A stretch of 64,000 nucleotides of DNA. Origin: Chloroflexota bacterium (GTDB lineage: Bacteria; Chloroflexota; Anaerolineae; Caldilineales; Caldilineaceae). Position 1 is the stretch's first letter; each line of letters starts with the position of its first letter. This document shows, one piece after another, positions 37,235 through 47,194 of the stretch. The stretch lies in NCBI GenBank assembly GCA_026389895.1, contig JAPLGZ010000809.1:21309-85308 (forward strand), in the 5' to 3' direction. Made by a program: the position numbers and the translations under genes. The notes under the pieces were generated by a model, which was given only the letters and a program-made list of their open reading frames with translations, made no database searches and was not told the DNA's origin.

Positions 37235-37888
37235 ATGCCAGCCTTAAAACCTAGTGAGCGCCGTTATCAACGGACGCATGAAGCCATTTTAGAAGCAGCA
37301 CGTCAGATCATTCATGAAGACGGTGTTAACGCGCTCTCTATGCGAGCCATTGCTCAGCGGATTGACTATAGTGCCGCTGGATTATACGAATATTTTGCTA
37401 GCAAAGAAGAAATTATTGAGACAATTTGCCGGCAGGGTCATCGACGGCTGAAAGACGGCATGGCGCGCGTTAGCACAGATTTACCCATCCGCGAATACTT
37501 GCGCGACACGGGTTTAGCTTATATTGAATTTGCGGTCCAAAACCCCGATTTTTTCTTGTTAATGTTTACAAAAGCCCCCCCACTGCCGCCCGGTGAGATG
37601 AGCCCCAAAGAATTACAAGCCCTGTTAGAAAGCGAATTATTGGACGAAAATTCGGCTTTTTTAGTTTTGTTTAACGGCATTCAGCGCGGCATAAACGAAG
37701 GCGTCCTTCCTGTAAGGCCTGATCTCGGTGTGATGGAAATAGCCCTAGGTGCTTGGTCACTTGTGCACGGATTAGCCATGCTACGGGTGACATTTCTGCA
37801 AAGCTTCCAGACCGATTTTGCGCGGATCGAACGTGAAACTTTGCGCGCCTTTTATGAAGGTCTAACCCTTAATAGAGACAGAAACTAA
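37235..37888 (+). CDS. TetR-family transcriptional regulator
   Basis: 217 aa. N-terminal helix-turn-helix at residues ~20-60 (TREAILEAA-type helix, ALSMRAIAQRIDYSAAGLYEYFASKEEI). The C-terminal ligand domain resembles the TetR_C_33/WHG class (LAYIEFAVQNPDFFLLMF; GAWSLVHGLAMLRV). It likely represses its own promoter and possibly the two membrane-protein genes downstream; the ligand is unknown. Confidence 0.92.
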   Translation: MPALKPSERRYQRTHEAILEAARQIIHEDGVNALSMRAIAQRIDYSAAGLYEYFASKEEIIETICRQGHRRLKDGMARVSTDLPIREYLRDTGLAYIEFAVQNPDFFLLMFTKAPPLPPGEMSPKELQALLESELLDENSAFLVLFNGIQRGINEGVLPVRPDLGVMEIALGAWSLVHGLAMLRVTFLQSFQTDFARIERETLRAFYEGLTLNRDRN

Positions 37889-38162
37889 ATTTTTTAGCCT
37901 TTACCGAACTAAGTTAGGATAATGTACCTCATTCGAAATTCAAGGAAAATAGCGATGACATAAATATCTTCTGGCCGCCATATTGCTAACGCCGAGCATC
38001 CATGTAGAGATTTTCTGGTAGGGATATAAATCAACAAACCGCGACAAGTACAAAAATGGTGGTCAGTTGACCCTATGCCCGATCTTGAAGGGCTGGCAAC
38101 CGTCCGCAAGCGCGCCGAACGCCTTGTTGCGCAAACTAAACTCACAAATTAAACAGGTAACT

Positions 38163-38615
38163 ATGTTCAATATAATCTTTCAACTGAGCAACCTTTGGAT
38201 CATGCCATTTTGGGCGCTTATGATTTTTTTGCCACACTGGCACTGGACCAAACGGCTTATGACAGCGCCGTGGATGGTGGCGGTGCTAGCACTGGCTTAT
38301 TCAGTGTTGGTGTTACCCCAGGCACTGGCCGTCTTGCCGTTATTGGCCAACCCAACCTTGCCTGGTATCGCCGGTCTGTTAGGCACGCCTGCTGGGGCTG
38401 CGATTGGTTGGATTCACTTTCTAGCCTTTGACCTCTTCGTGGGTCGCTGGGTCTATCTGGATAGCCGTGCACGACGGCTAACAGCATGGTTGGCATCACC
38501 AGCCCTCTTCTTTGTGTTATTATTTGGACCGTTTGGATTCCTACTCTATTGGGGGCTGGCCAACTTGGCTGGCCACAAAACAACTGAGCCTATCACGACT
38601 TTGGAGGCAAAATGA
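38163..38615 (+). CDS. ABA4-like (DUF4281) membrane protein
   Basis: 150 aa from ATG 38163. Four membrane helices. GWIHFLAFDLFVGRWVYLDSR matches the DUF4281/ABA4-like family signature; the plant member ABA4 is required for neoxanthin synthesis, while bacterial members are uncharacterised. The stop overlaps the next start by ATGA, so the two membrane proteins are coupled and probably act together. Confidence 0.75.
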   Translation: MFNIIFQLSNLWIMPFWALMIFLPHWHWTKRLMTAPWMVAVLALAYSVLVLPQALAVLPLLANPTLPGIAGLLGTPAGAAIGWIHFLAFDLFVGRWVYLDSRARRLTAWLASPALFFVLLFGPFGFLLYWGLANLAGHKTTEPITTLEAK

Positions 38616-39625
38616 CCACACAAATTATCAATTTAATGTCAACGGCAGGTAATCGGTTCGCGACATGGGTGCGCAAAATTTGGGCATTCAATCCGCTGAT
38701 CACGTTTGTTGGATTACTGCATCTGGTGCTGATCCCTCTACTAATGGTAGCTTGGGTAATTGATCCCAAAACCATCTTGGGTATGCCAGCGTGGATCAAA
38801 CCACTTAAATTTGCCATCTCTATCGCCATCTATTCTTTTAGCTTCGCGTGGTTGCTGACCTATGTTCAAGGTTGGCCACGCCTGGTCAAATTTGTGGCCA
38901 ATGCCACGGGTATTGCCCTGATTATTGAAATGATGTTGATCACGACACAGGTCATCCGTGGCACCACCAGCCATTTCAACGCAAGCACGCCCTTTGACAG
39001 CGCAGTCTTTAGCATGATGGGCGTCTTTATTATGATGGCCGCGGTGCTCAATTTACTGATTGCGATCCGTTTGCTCATTCAAAAAATGCCCGATCCGGTC
39101 TTCGCTTGGGGTTTACGGTTGGGGATATTGCTCTCTTTTATCGGGATGGCCGAAGCTGGCTTTATGGTAGGGCCAACACCTGCACAACTGGCGACCATGC
39201 AAACTGGCAAATCAGTGGCAGCCATTGGTGCACATAGCGTTGGCGTCGACGATGGGGGACCGGGGCTGCCGCTTGTGGGTTGGAGTACTACTGGTGGTGA
39301 TTTTCGGGTGCCACATTTCTTTGGCTTGCATGGGATGCAGATTTTACCCTTGGTCGGTTGGTTGCTGACCCAACAGCGCGCCTGGCGTCGGTTTTCCACA
39401 AAGCAACGGATCGGCTTAGTCTGGACAGCAGGGCTGGGTTACCTTGGGCTGATAGGGATTCTTACCTGGCAAGCATTGCGCGCACAATCTGTGATCGCGC
39501 CAGACGCCGCCACTTGGACGGCGTTTGGCGTGTTGACTTGTAGCCTATTACTGATCGTGGTCGGTATCAACCTGTGGGCTCGCAAAGATCAGGTCGAGAC
39601 AATGCTTACTTCGGTTAGTCAGTGA
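38612..39625 (+). CDS. Polytopic membrane protein of unknown function
   Basis: 337 aa with about eight transmembrane helices. Conspicuous conserved-looking segments: MPAWIKPLKFAISIAIYSFS, and STTGGDFRVPHFFGLHGMQILP, whose His residues could bind metal or a cofactor. Start overlaps the ABA4-like gene by 4 nt (ATGA). I do not recognise a characterised family. Confidence 0.7.
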   Translation: MTTQIINLMSTAGNRFATWVRKIWAFNPLITFVGLLHLVLIPLLMVAWVIDPKTILGMPAWIKPLKFAISIAIYSFSFAWLLTYVQGWPRLVKFVANATGIALIIEMMLITTQVIRGTTSHFNASTPFDSAVFSMMGVFIMMAAVLNLLIAIRLLIQKMPDPVFAWGLRLGILLSFIGMAEAGFMVGPTPAQLATMQTGKSVAAIGAHSVGVDDGGPGLPLVGWSTTGGDFRVPHFFGLHGMQILPLVGWLLTQQRAWRRFSTKQRIGLVWTAGLGYLGLIGILTWQALRAQSVIAPDAATWTAFGVLTCSLLLIVVGINLWARKDQVETMLTSVSQ

Positions 39626-39641
39626 GGATCGGGGACGTTCA

Positions 39642-40211
39642 TCACTTTGATTTATCACTAAAAACCGTGCGTGCCTGCACCAAAAACAAAGTGGTCAAGA
39701 GAAGCAGAGTAAAGAGCAGGCCAGCGCTGTTATACTGGCAAGTCTGGACAGAAGACAGGAAATCTGAAGTGGGGCTAAGGTTGACGGAAAGACTCGTGAA
39801 CGCGGATAGATGGGTAGGCACCGGCAGACAATACCCAGCCCAGGGTAAGACCAAGCTGATCACAAACAGGTGAATGCCCATAAATACCAACAGGGTTAGG
39901 GTAAACTCCAGCGAGACGCTTATTTTTTCTTGGGCACGTGGCATCCGATAAAAGAAGAGCATTACACTGATGACAACCAGGCTAAAGGCCAGCAGATATA
40001 GACCAATTCCAGCGACAAAGAAATTAGCAAGAAAGCCTTCTCCACCAGTCAATACTACGATCCAGGGGAAGAAGAGACTTTCTGCCATCAATAGCGACCA
40101 AAGAAAGAAAATTGACCAAGTCACGATCAGTAACAAGATCTGGCCTAAAATTAGCAATGGATGTGTCAACGTATGCAGCGCTGACGGCGCCTCGAGTTGT
40201 CTGGTTGCCAT
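39642..40211 (-). CDS. Membrane protein of unknown function
   Basis: 189 aa with four or five hydrophobic segments (LLILGQILLLIVTWSIFFLWSLLMA, GIGLYLLAFSLVVISVMLFF, FTLTLLVFMGIHLFVISLVL, LLFTLLLLTTLFLVQA). Convergent with the preceding gene, 16 bp apart. No family recognised. Confidence 0.6.
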   Translation of the reverse strand: MATRQLEAPSALHTLTHPLLILGQILLLIVTWSIFFLWSLLMAESLFFPWIVVLTGGEGFLANFFVAGIGLYLLAFSLVVISVMLFFYRMPRAQEKISVSLEFTLTLLVFMGIHLFVISLVLPWAGYCLPVPTHLSAFTSLSVNLSPTSDFLSSVQTCQYNSAGLLFTLLLLTTLFLVQARTVFSDKSK

Positions 40212-40444
40212 ACTGCAGCTCCCTGTCAGGAATATCGTTCTTCGTTGAATGCCAGATGGGTCACTACATTCAATTTATTGTCGTGCAATTTGCCAAATTA
40301 AAACGTTCATTACCAAAATAAAGTTCCACTTTTCTAGGCGCCCTATCCTTATATTCCCTAGATAGAGACCTCATGCAAAGCAAAAATCTTTCTTTTGATA
40401 CACAAAAACTACAATTTGAATAAACCAGACGCACAAAGCAAGCA

Positions 40445-40499
40445 AAGGGGCCAAAGAAAACCGGTAGCTTTCGAAGCTACCGGTTTTCTTTGGCCCCTT
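40445..40499. terminator. 26-bp perfect hairpin downstream of aqpZ
   Basis: Arms 40445-40470 and 40474-40499 pair perfectly, with a 3-nt loop. It is the likely minus-strand terminator of aqpZ. Confidence 0.8.
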
Positions 40500-40575
40500 G
40501 TTATTACCGAGTAGCGGCACTCGCTAGTTGCTTGCTTATCGCTACAGCTCATTCACGGTTGCCGTTCACATATGG

Positions 40576-41265
40576 CTATTCAGCAGGGCTACCGAGAAAG
40601 CGATATACGATACCACCGATTGCTGCGCCGACGATTGGGGCGACCCAGAAAAGCCAAAGTTGTGAAAGCGCCCAACCACCGACAAACAGGGCAACCCCAG
40701 TGCTGCGGGCAGGGTTTACCGAGGTATTGGTCACCGGAATGCTGATCAGGTGAATCAAAGTCAGGCCAAGACCAATGGCAATCGGTGCGAACCCTTGGGG
40801 AGCGCGCTTGTCAGTGGCCCCCAGAATGATGAACAAAAACATGAACGTCATCACCACTTCAGTGACCAAGGCGGCGAGCAAAGAATAGCCATCAGGTGAA
40901 TGGGCGCCGTACCCATTCGAAGCAAAGCCACCTGCTACGTCAAAACCGGGCTTACCACTGGCAATCAGATACAACACACCACCACCAACAATAGCACCTA
41001 GCACCTGGGCAATAATATAGGGCAGCAACTCCTTTGCTTTAAAACGTCCACCGACCCAAAGCCCAATCGATACAGCTGGGTTTAGATGACAGCCGGAGAT
41101 ATGGCCAATCGCATAGGCCATGGTTAGTACGGTCAACCCAAAGGCGAGTGAAACCCCAAGTAAACCGATCCCTAAATTCGGAAATGCAGCGGCCAGAACA
41201 GCGCTACCACATCCCCCCAAAACTAACCAAAAGGTTCCAACAAACTCTGCGCCGTACTTTTTCAT
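40576..41265 (-). CDS. aqpZ: Aquaporin Z-type water channel
   Basis: 229 aa from ATG 41265 (AGGAAGCG upstream; E. coli AqpZ is 231 aa). A longer frame to 41313 is less likely. Six helices and both NPA boxes: [14 protein letters not shown] and [13 protein letters not shown]. The second box ends NPARS with the selectivity-filter Arg, and the His and Cys positions typical of water-specific channels ([19 protein letters not shown]) are visible, favouring water over glycerol despite the glp operon elsewhere in the window. Confidence 0.93.
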   Translation of the reverse strand: MKKYGAEFVGTFWLVLGGCGSAVLAAAFPNLGIGLLGVSLAFGLTVLTMAYAIGHISGCHLNPAVSIGLWVGGRFKAKELLPYIIAQVLGAIVGGGVLYLIASGKPGFDVAGGFASNGYGAHSPDGYSLLAALVTEVVMTFMFLFIILGATDKRAPQGFAPIAIGLGLTLIHLISIPVTNTSVNPARSTGVALFVGGWALSQLWLFWVAPIVGAAIGGIVYRFLGSPAE

Positions 41266-41738
41266 TAATCGCTTCCTCTCTGCTCTTGAATGATAATACT
41301 TTATTTGAGGCACTTATCCTGGATAATCGGCCTGCATGAGGCGCAACTTTCCACCACAACACTCAGACTCTTGATGTATAAAATCTAGCACCGAGAAATC
41401 TACTACTGAAATTTGCCTTCTGCATAAGATACACTGAACCATCTCAATATACATCCGCCAAAAGGCGGATTTCTATAGACAAGTCCTTCGTAAATTGTGT
41501 AATTCCTAGGGGAATATTGGCAGTATTGCAGTTTTCAACTGTAAAGTTGGATTTGCAATTGCATCAAAGAAAAAGAAACATAAACTCAGTGGTCGATGAG
41601 GGGGGCAATGGCGAACTAAACAGTTGGGTGGGTTTGTCGAAGACGTACCATCGATCGAAGCACCCTTCCCAATGGCTATGGAACAGACTTGCCAGGATTT
41701 AGATTAACCGCAGAAGTCTATTGATAACAGCATAACAA
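41266..41738. other. Gap upstream of aqpZ, no gene seen
   Basis: A 61-codon plus-strand ORF at 41517 has no convincing start signal and no recognisable product. AAAGGCGGATTT near 41460 forms only a weak stem. Confidence 0.4.
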
Positions 41739-41776
41739 AAAAAGCACCTCAGCTTGTTATAACTGAGGTGCTTTTT
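41739..41776. terminator. Terminator of plsY
   Basis: AAAAAGCACCTCAG (41739-41752) / CTGAGGTGCTTTTT (41763-41776), 14-bp perfect stem, A-run and T-run on either side. Confidence 0.9.
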
Positions 41777-41785
41777 ATTAGCAAA

Positions 41786-42451
41786 TTACCAGATCGTAAT
41801 GATCCGTTCTTGTCCAGCTTTCAGTTTATCGCGGTTGGGGCGCAATGCAATGATCACCGCGAAGAGCGCGATAGTGCCGTATATGATATAAGGCCAAGGC
41901 AATATTTCGTTTAATCCCAAGATCAGAAAGAGGGCAAAGGCGCTGACACCCACCGCCAGTGTCCCAATTGATGCCATGCGGCTCCACCAGATCATGAAGG
42001 CGCCAATCAACCAGACAATGCCACCCACTAATGGCGAGATCGCCATCGTTGTAGCCGCCGAAGTGATGCCACCTGCGCCACCCTTAAATCCGTTAAAGAG
42101 AGACCAGTTATGGCCAATAATGGCCGCACCCCCCGCCAGCGCAGCCGCTAATTGTAAAGCCGTCAGCCGTGTTGTGGCGATGTCAACATCCATCACCCCA
42201 GGTTCCGGAAAAAGCAGTGCGTATAACGAGCGGATCACCCAGACAGCCACTGCGCCTTTGATGGCATCGCCAATGATTGTAGGAATACCGGCTTTGAGAC
42301 CTGCTGCGCGCCAGGCATTCGTGCCACCAGTACGGCCACTGCCCACGGTGCGAATGTCGACGCCGTACAGACGGCAAACCCACAAACCCACCGGTATAGA
42401 ACCAAGCAGATAACCAATGATAGCGCCCAAAGGCACGAGAAGCCAGATCAT
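41786..42451 (-). CDS. plsY: Glycerol-3-phosphate acyltransferase PlsY (divergent)
   Basis: 221 aa, five to six helices. PlsY transfers acyl from acyl-phosphate to glycerol-3-phosphate in the first step of phospholipid synthesis. Family blocks are present but altered: GSIPVGLWVCRL, GSGRTGGTNAWRAAG (usual GSGNxGATN) and HNWSLFNGFKGGAGG (usual FKGGKG, the Lys replaced by Ala). It may be a functional variant; substrates overlap with the glp operon product. Confidence 0.85.
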   Translation of the reverse strand: MIWLLVPLGAIIGYLLGSIPVGLWVCRLYGVDIRTVGSGRTGGTNAWRAAGLKAGIPTIIGDAIKGAVAVWVIRSLYALLFPEPGVMDVDIATTRLTALQLAAALAGGAAIIGHNWSLFNGFKGGAGGITSAATTMAISPLVGGIVWLIGAFMIWWSRMASIGTLAVGVSAFALFLILGLNEILPWPYIIYGTIALFAVIIALRPNRDKLKAGQERIITIW

Positions 42452-42607
42452 GATAAGGTAGACTCCTTAATAAAGTGAAGAGATCATAGAAAAAGGTAAT
42501 CGCAAAACAGGGAGCCAGGTAAAACCGAGACGTGACACCTGTTTTCGTTCAGCAGCTAGCCAACAATGGCAGGCATCACGGAACAGTTAATTTTCAAATA
42601 TCGATAA

Positions 42608-43162
42608 TTACGCAGTCACTTGCTTCAACGCATCCATGGCCGCATCATAGGCAGGATGCTGACCGATGGCAGGCACATATTCGGCATAGCGCACCACGTC
42701 ATTAGCGTCAATGATAAAGACGGATCGCTGTTCGGCGCGAATTTCTTTCACCCAGGTGCCATAGGCTTCACCAAAGGCCATATCTTTATAATCAGAGAGC
42801 ATTTTGACGTTTTCCACACCAGCTGCGCCACACCAACGCTTCTGCGCCATTGGCAGATCAACGCTAATCGTGAGCACAACGACATTATCGCCCAATTTGC
42901 CAGCCTCTTCGTTCATACGCCGAGTCTGGGCCTCACAGACTCCTGTATCGATGCTGGGAATTACACTCACCAGGCGCACTTTACCGGCCGTGTCACCTAG
43001 CAATTTGAAGGAATCCACAAAACTCGTCGATAAACTTACCTCGGGCGCCGGTCCACCAACAGTAACGGGTGTGCCAAGCAGAGTCATAGGCGTTTCGCGG
43101 AAAAGTACGGTTCGATTGCTCACAGCTGCATTCCTTTTCTCAAAGATAAAATCGTTTGTCAT
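42608..43162 (-). CDS. tpx: Thiol peroxidase Tpx
   Basis: 184 aa with a slightly longer N-terminus than usual. Atypical 2-Cys peroxiredoxin: peroxidatic Cys in [17 protein letters not shown], resolving Cys in [13 protein letters not shown]. It reduces peroxides using thioredoxin, which matters here because the trxB in this window is disrupted. Confidence 0.94.
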   Translation of the reverse strand: MTNDFIFEKRNAAVSNRTVLFRETPMTLLGTPVTVGGPAPEVSLSTSFVDSFKLLGDTAGKVRLVSVIPSIDTGVCEAQTRRMNEEAGKLGDNVVVLTISVDLPMAQKRWCGAAGVENVKMLSDYKDMAFGEAYGTWVKEIRAEQRSVFIIDANDVVRYAEYVPAIGQHPAYDAAMDALKQVTA

Positions 43163-43321
43163 GAATAGTTATCTGGTAACACGCGCTTTTTTATTGAAGT
43201 AGCTATCATAACCGCAAGACGTAAAGCGCGCAAAGAAAAGGTCAGCATGAAACTCAACCATTTAGTGACTCCCTAGCGATAACAGTCGCTGGCTGAACAG
43301 GGCTGATAATTTGGCGAAAGA

Positions 43322-44188
43322 CTAGCGTTTATTATTCTGCGCCATATAATTTTCAAGGCGGCCTTGCAGCCATTCCGAAATCAGGGTGAGCACCCAATAG
43401 ACGGCGGCAGCCAACAAAAACATCTCCATAAACTTGCTATCTTTGCGAGCAAAGCGATTGGCGCGATAGGTGATCTCCCAGACGCCCATCAAAGAGACCA
43501 GTGCAGAATCCTTTTGCATGGCGATAAATTGATTGCCAATCGGGGGAATCACAATCCGAAACGCTTGCGGTAAGATAACAAGGCGCATCGTTTGCCAGTG
43601 TGTCATTCCCAAGGCGCGGGCTGCTTCGCCTTGCCCCTGACTAATGGCCTGAATCCCCGAACGGAAAATCTCGGTCATATAAGCACCATAGTTCAGGCTA
43701 AGTGCTAAAATACCCGACTGGATCGGTGATAAGATCAAAAGCTTGCCTAGAGTAGGATACCCTAGACTCGAGATCTGCGTGCCAATCTGGGGCAAGCCCG
43801 AATAAATAATGTAGATTTGCACGAGCAAAGGCGTACCGCGAAGGAGTGAGATATAAAAACCCGAGATGCCTTGCGCAATGGCATTCGTCGATAAGCGCCC
43901 TAATGCACCCAAAAAAGCGAGGATTGTAGCCGCCAAAATAGAAATTAAAGAGACAGAGAGTGTCGTCCACAAACCTGCTAATACAAAATTGCGATGCTCA
44001 ACAATGTACGGCAGGTCGATCTGCAACAGATAGAGTAAGAGGCCCAAGAAGGCAAACAAGACGGCCCAGACGACGGCAACTTTAAAAATATGGAGTTTCA
44101 ATGACTGTTGTTCTTTGGCCACTAGCTGCTTGCCAATTAGCCGAGATTGCTCCTGGTCAAATTTCGATTGTTTTACGATTACACTCAT
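43322..44188 (-). CDS. Polar amino-acid ABC transporter permease
   Basis: 288 aa. HisM/GlnP-type permease: LWTTLSVSLISILAATILAF, ISLLRGTPLLVQIYIIYSGLPQIG, and the EAA loop GEAARALGMTHWQTMRLVILPQAFRIVIPPIGNQ-type ATPase contact. It is downstream of the cognate binding-protein gene; no ATPase gene is adjacent, so an ATPase elsewhere must energise it. Confidence 0.92.
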   Translation of the reverse strand: MSVIVKQSKFDQEQSRLIGKQLVAKEQQSLKLHIFKVAVVWAVLFAFLGLLLYLLQIDLPYIVEHRNFVLAGLWTTLSVSLISILAATILAFLGALGRLSTNAIAQGISGFYISLLRGTPLLVQIYIIYSGLPQIGTQISSLGYPTLGKLLILSPIQSGILALSLNYGAYMTEIFRSGIQAISQGQGEAARALGMTHWQTMRLVILPQAFRIVIPPIGNQFIAMQKDSALVSLMGVWEITYRANRFARKDSKFMEMFLLAAAVYWVLTLISEWLQGRLENYMAQNNKR

Positions 44189-44242
44189 GACTACACCTCG
44201 GCTCTCAATCTATGAATACGCTCTGTAGCAACGCACCAATAG

Positions 44243-44279
44243 AACAATGGCTGGTCGGGCGTGCCGACCAGCCATTGTT
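44243..44279 (-). terminator. 16-bp perfect hairpin between binding protein and permease
   Basis: Arms 44243-44258 and 44264-44279 with a 5-nt loop. Lying between co-directional genes, it probably stops most transcripts after the binding-protein gene or protects their 3' end, giving more binding protein than permease. Confidence 0.75.
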
Positions 44280-44294
44280 TGTTCAGAATAGCAG

Positions 44295-45302
44295 TTACTG
44301 TTTCAGGTTGGCAAAATCAAACGTGGCAGCAGCCGACGCAAGATCAGTGCCATAATATTGTTCGGACAGCTTTTTTAATGTACCATCGCTGTGCATCGCT
44401 TGGATGGCCTCATTCACCTTACTGCGAAATGAGGCAGAGTCGAGGCTGCTAGCCCGATCAAAAGCTGCCGACAGATATTCGAAATAGACGGGATCACCCA
44501 ATTGCTTCAAGGGTTTACCCGATTTAATAAAACCCTGGCCAGTTGGCAGGGCAGTCAGCACCGCATCTAGACGTACACCATCACCCAATGCCAGATCCTG
44601 CAAGGCCGAGGTATCTGTGTCATAACCGTGGACATCGGCATCGGTCACCACAACCTTGATGGTTTCGCCGGGGATTTCCAGCGAACCATTTAAATAGGAT
44701 TCATAGGTGCAGCCAGAACAGACGCCAATTTTCTTGCCCGAAAGCTCCTCAATTTTTGTAAAGCTCTGATTATCTTTGTAGACAAAGAAGGCAGCTGGCG
44801 TGGTGTAATAAGGCTGTGAGAAATAGAGCGCCTTCATACGTTCTGGTGTAATCGACATCGAACCAACACTGATATCCCAACGACCAGACCACTTGCCGCC
44901 CGTAATTAATGTCCAATCCGGCGTGACAAAACAGGGCTCTACGCCCAGCCGTTTGGCAATTTCCACCGCCGCGTCGATATCAAAGCCCTTAAACTCAGCG
45001 GCAACATGTTCATCGCCGGTACATTTGCTACCAGCGGGTTTCTGAGCGCCTTCCACCAGTTCGGACTGGGGCGGATAGGCTGGATCGGTCGAAATGCGCA
45101 ATACGCCACGTGCCGTAATATCCGCCCACAGATCTTTCGTGGCGGCAGATGCAGTAGTAGCCGACACGACCTCTGTAGCAGGCGCGGCTGTCGCGCCCTC
45201 GGTTGAGGCAGCGGGGGTTGCTGGCGTGCTAGATGCCGGGCAGGCAGCAAGCAAAAGCGCAGCAAGGAGTAGCAAGATCAACAAATGGTATCGCTTTGTC
45301 AT
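44295..45302 (-). CDS. Polar amino-acid ABC transporter binding lipoprotein
   Basis: 335 aa. Lipobox LLAAC (C20), Ala/Thr/Pro-rich linker to ~60, then an SBP_bac_3 domain (DITARGVLRISTDPAYPPQSE, FKGFDIDAAVEIAKRLGVE, GRWDISVGSMSITPERMKALYFSQPYY). Two Cys in KIGVCSGCTYESYL may form a disulfide. AGGGAGA precedes the ATG. Ligand is probably a polar amino acid. Confidence 0.93.
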   Translation of the reverse strand: MTKRYHLLILLLLAALLLAACPASSTPATPAASTEGATAAPATEVVSATTASAATKDLWADITARGVLRISTDPAYPPQSELVEGAQKPAGSKCTGDEHVAAEFKGFDIDAAVEIAKRLGVEPCFVTPDWTLITGGKWSGRWDISVGSMSITPERMKALYFSQPYYTTPAAFFVYKDNQSFTKIEELSGKKIGVCSGCTYESYLNGSLEIPGETIKVVVTDADVHGYDTDTSALQDLALGDGVRLDAVLTALPTGQGFIKSGKPLKQLGDPVYFEYLSAAFDRASSLDSASFRSKVNEAIQAMHSDGTLKKLSEQYYGTDLASAAATFDFANLKQ

Positions 45303-45701
45303 AGAATCTCCCTGTATAGAATTGTGCGAAACTTGGATCCAATAGATTTTAATCGTGACTAGGTCAGATGGCGAATAATCGGTAACTTAGCTAGTGCAAA
45401 CGCATTGGCTACATCTGGTATTGTTGGCTAGCTTGGAGTGTTTTAGATTTTGATGAATGGAATACAGTTCGTGATTACCTGGGCATAGAGTGCATCAGTT
45501 GTTATAACAAGATAAGGAGAATACTTATCATCAATCGAAGTAGCCACCGAAGCAGTCGGTGTTATCTTGCCATATTTTCGTTTTTATTGCCAGGATAAGG
45601 GTCAAGCATCAAGTTTTTAATTCGACACCGTTTAATAAAGCGTTCAGTCGGCACACCGGCGACCATGCAGTCCAGATGAAACGGTGCACCAGAAGTAAAA
45701 A
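45303..45701. other. Gap, no gene seen
   Basis: About 400 bp upstream of the binding-protein gene; likely holds its promoter, but I find no clear -35/-10 pair. Confidence 0.4.
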
Positions 45702-46142
45702 TTATCCCTTGTTTCTAAAGGCTCGAATGATCGGGATGGCTGGTGGATTATCGGGGCGTGACGGTAACGTCGTCTCATTCTCAACGCCATCGCTCTGGAT
45801 GTTCAATTCAGCGCGCATCAATACGCCATCGTCCATAAAAAAGCTATCCACAAATAGTGCGCCATAAATCTGGCTGCCTTGCAATAGCTCGACCCGATCT
45901 GCCCGAATGGTGCCTCGGTAAATCCCGCGAATACTAACCGTGCGTGCAGTAAGGTCACATTGCACACGCGCGGTTTCGGTTAAAATGACATTGGCCGGGG
46001 TCTCAATATGGCCGGCCTCCACTGCGCCGTCAATCCGTATACTGGCATCACAGCGGAGGGCGCCGCTAAACGTAGCCCGTGGCCCAATAATGACTTCGAT
46101 TGCATCCGGTTCGGGTCGTTGAGTCCGATTCAAATTAAACAT
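45702..46142 (-). CDS. Bactofilin-family cytoskeletal protein
   Basis: 146 aa. The central region (~15-115) is a right-handed beta-helix of the DUF583/bactofilin type: [60 protein letters not shown]. Bactofilins polymerise into filaments that scaffold cell-envelope enzymes. The terminal tail is short and disordered. Confidence 0.88.
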   Translation of the reverse strand: MFNLNRTQRPEPDAIEVIIGPRATFSGALRCDASIRIDGAVEAGHIETPANVILTETARVQCDLTARTVSIRGIYRGTIRADRVELLQGSQIYGALFVDSFFMDDGVLMRAELNIQSDGVENETTLPSRPDNPPAIPIIRAFRNKG

Positions 46143-46176
46143 GAGACGCCTTCCTTGAACATTTGAATTTAGATAA

Positions 46177-46228
46177 CAGACCTTCCAGCCCTGCTCTTAC
46201 AGGGAGGAGAGGAGGCTGGAGCGGTCTG
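46177..46228 (-). terminator. Hairpin downstream of prs
   Basis: CAGACC-TT-CCAGCC (46177-46190) pairs with GGCTGG-AGC-GGTCTG (46214-46228) across a GC-rich inner loop; positioned just after the prs stop. Confidence 0.5.
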
Positions 46229-46237
46229 TGATCGCCC

Positions 46238-47194
46238 TTACGCGAGCACCAGCTTCTCAGAAATACTATTGCCCTTATAAACTCGATAGATCACATCCGC
46301 CAACAGCGGCGCTACCGAAAGTATTTCAAGTTTTGGGTGCATCTTTTCAGGGGCGACAGGGATCGTGTTGCTGACTACCAACTTTTCAATGCGATCATCA
46401 GCCGATAAACGGTCCAGGGCGGTCGGTAGCAATACGGGATGGGTAATCGCGAAGTAGGCTTTACCGGTTGCGCCGTTGGCATAGAGTGCATCGATCTGCT
46501 TAAGGACGCTACCACCGGCCATCACATCATCAATAATAATCGGACGGCGGCCAACAATATCGCCAACCACGTGGGTTGTCTCAGTCGAGTCGAAGCTAGA
46601 GCGCCGCTTGTGCATGACCACCAGTGGGAGATTTAGCAGCTGAGCGTAACGACCAGCCATACTCGCGCGCCCTACATCTGGGCTGACAATGGCGGCATTC
46701 AAAAATTCTGGTTTGCGAAAATAATCGGCGAGCAAGGGCAAGGCGCTCAATGGGTCGACAGGAATATTAAAAAATCCCTGAATCGCCTGGGCATGGATAT
46801 CGACAAAGACGACTCGTTTGGCGCCTTGGCTTTCCAACATATTAGCAACGACACGAGCACTAATCGCCTCGCGGCCATGCGCCATGCGCACTTGACGAGC
46901 ATAGGGGAAATAGGGGATGACCACACTGACAGAATGGGCGCTGGCGCGGCGAAAGGCATCTAGATATAATAACAACTCCATTAAGTTGTCATTCACCGGC
47001 GCGCCGCAAGGTTGAATAAAAAAGATATCCTGATCGCGCACAACTTCCTCTAGCATCACATGAATTTCGCTATCAGGCAGCCGGCGCGTCGTGGCTTGGC
47101 CTAAAGTTACACTCAACAAAGAAGCGATTTCATTCGCAAGCGCAGGGTGCGCCGATCCAGAAAATATACGTAGCGGGTGGTAAGAGTCAACCAT
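46238..47194 (-). CDS. prs: Ribose-phosphate pyrophosphokinase (divergent)
   Basis: 318 aa from ATG 47194; a longer frame to 47320 lies in the leader. It makes PRPP from ribose-5-phosphate and ATP. Conserved: [25 protein letters not shown], metal-binding His in [33 protein letters not shown]. Several normally strict residues differ: RQDR reads RQVR, REPI reads REAI, and the PRPP loop DDMIDTGGT reads DDVMAGGS, one residue shorter. It may be a Prs-like paralogue, with another prs elsewhere. Confidence 0.85.
   Translation of the reverse strand: MVDSYHPLRIFSGSAHPALANEIASLLSVTLGQATTRRLPDSEIHVMLEEVVRDQDIFFIQPCGAPVNDNLMELLLYLDAFRRASAHSVSVVIPYFPYARQVRMAHGREAISARVVANMLESQGAKRVVFVDIHAQAIQGFFNIPVDPLSALPLLADYFRKPEFLNAAIVSPDVGRASMAGRYAQLLNLPLVVMHKRRSSFDSTETTHVVGDIVGRRPIIIDDVMAGGSVLKQIDALYANGATGKAYFAITHPVLLPTALDRLSADDRIEKLVVSNTIPVAPEKMHPKLEILSVAPLLADVIYRVYKGNSISEKLVLA

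Noticed and set aside
41517..41702. 61-codon ORF in the aqpZ-plsY gap
   Set aside because: Low-quality composition, no start signal, no homology recognised.
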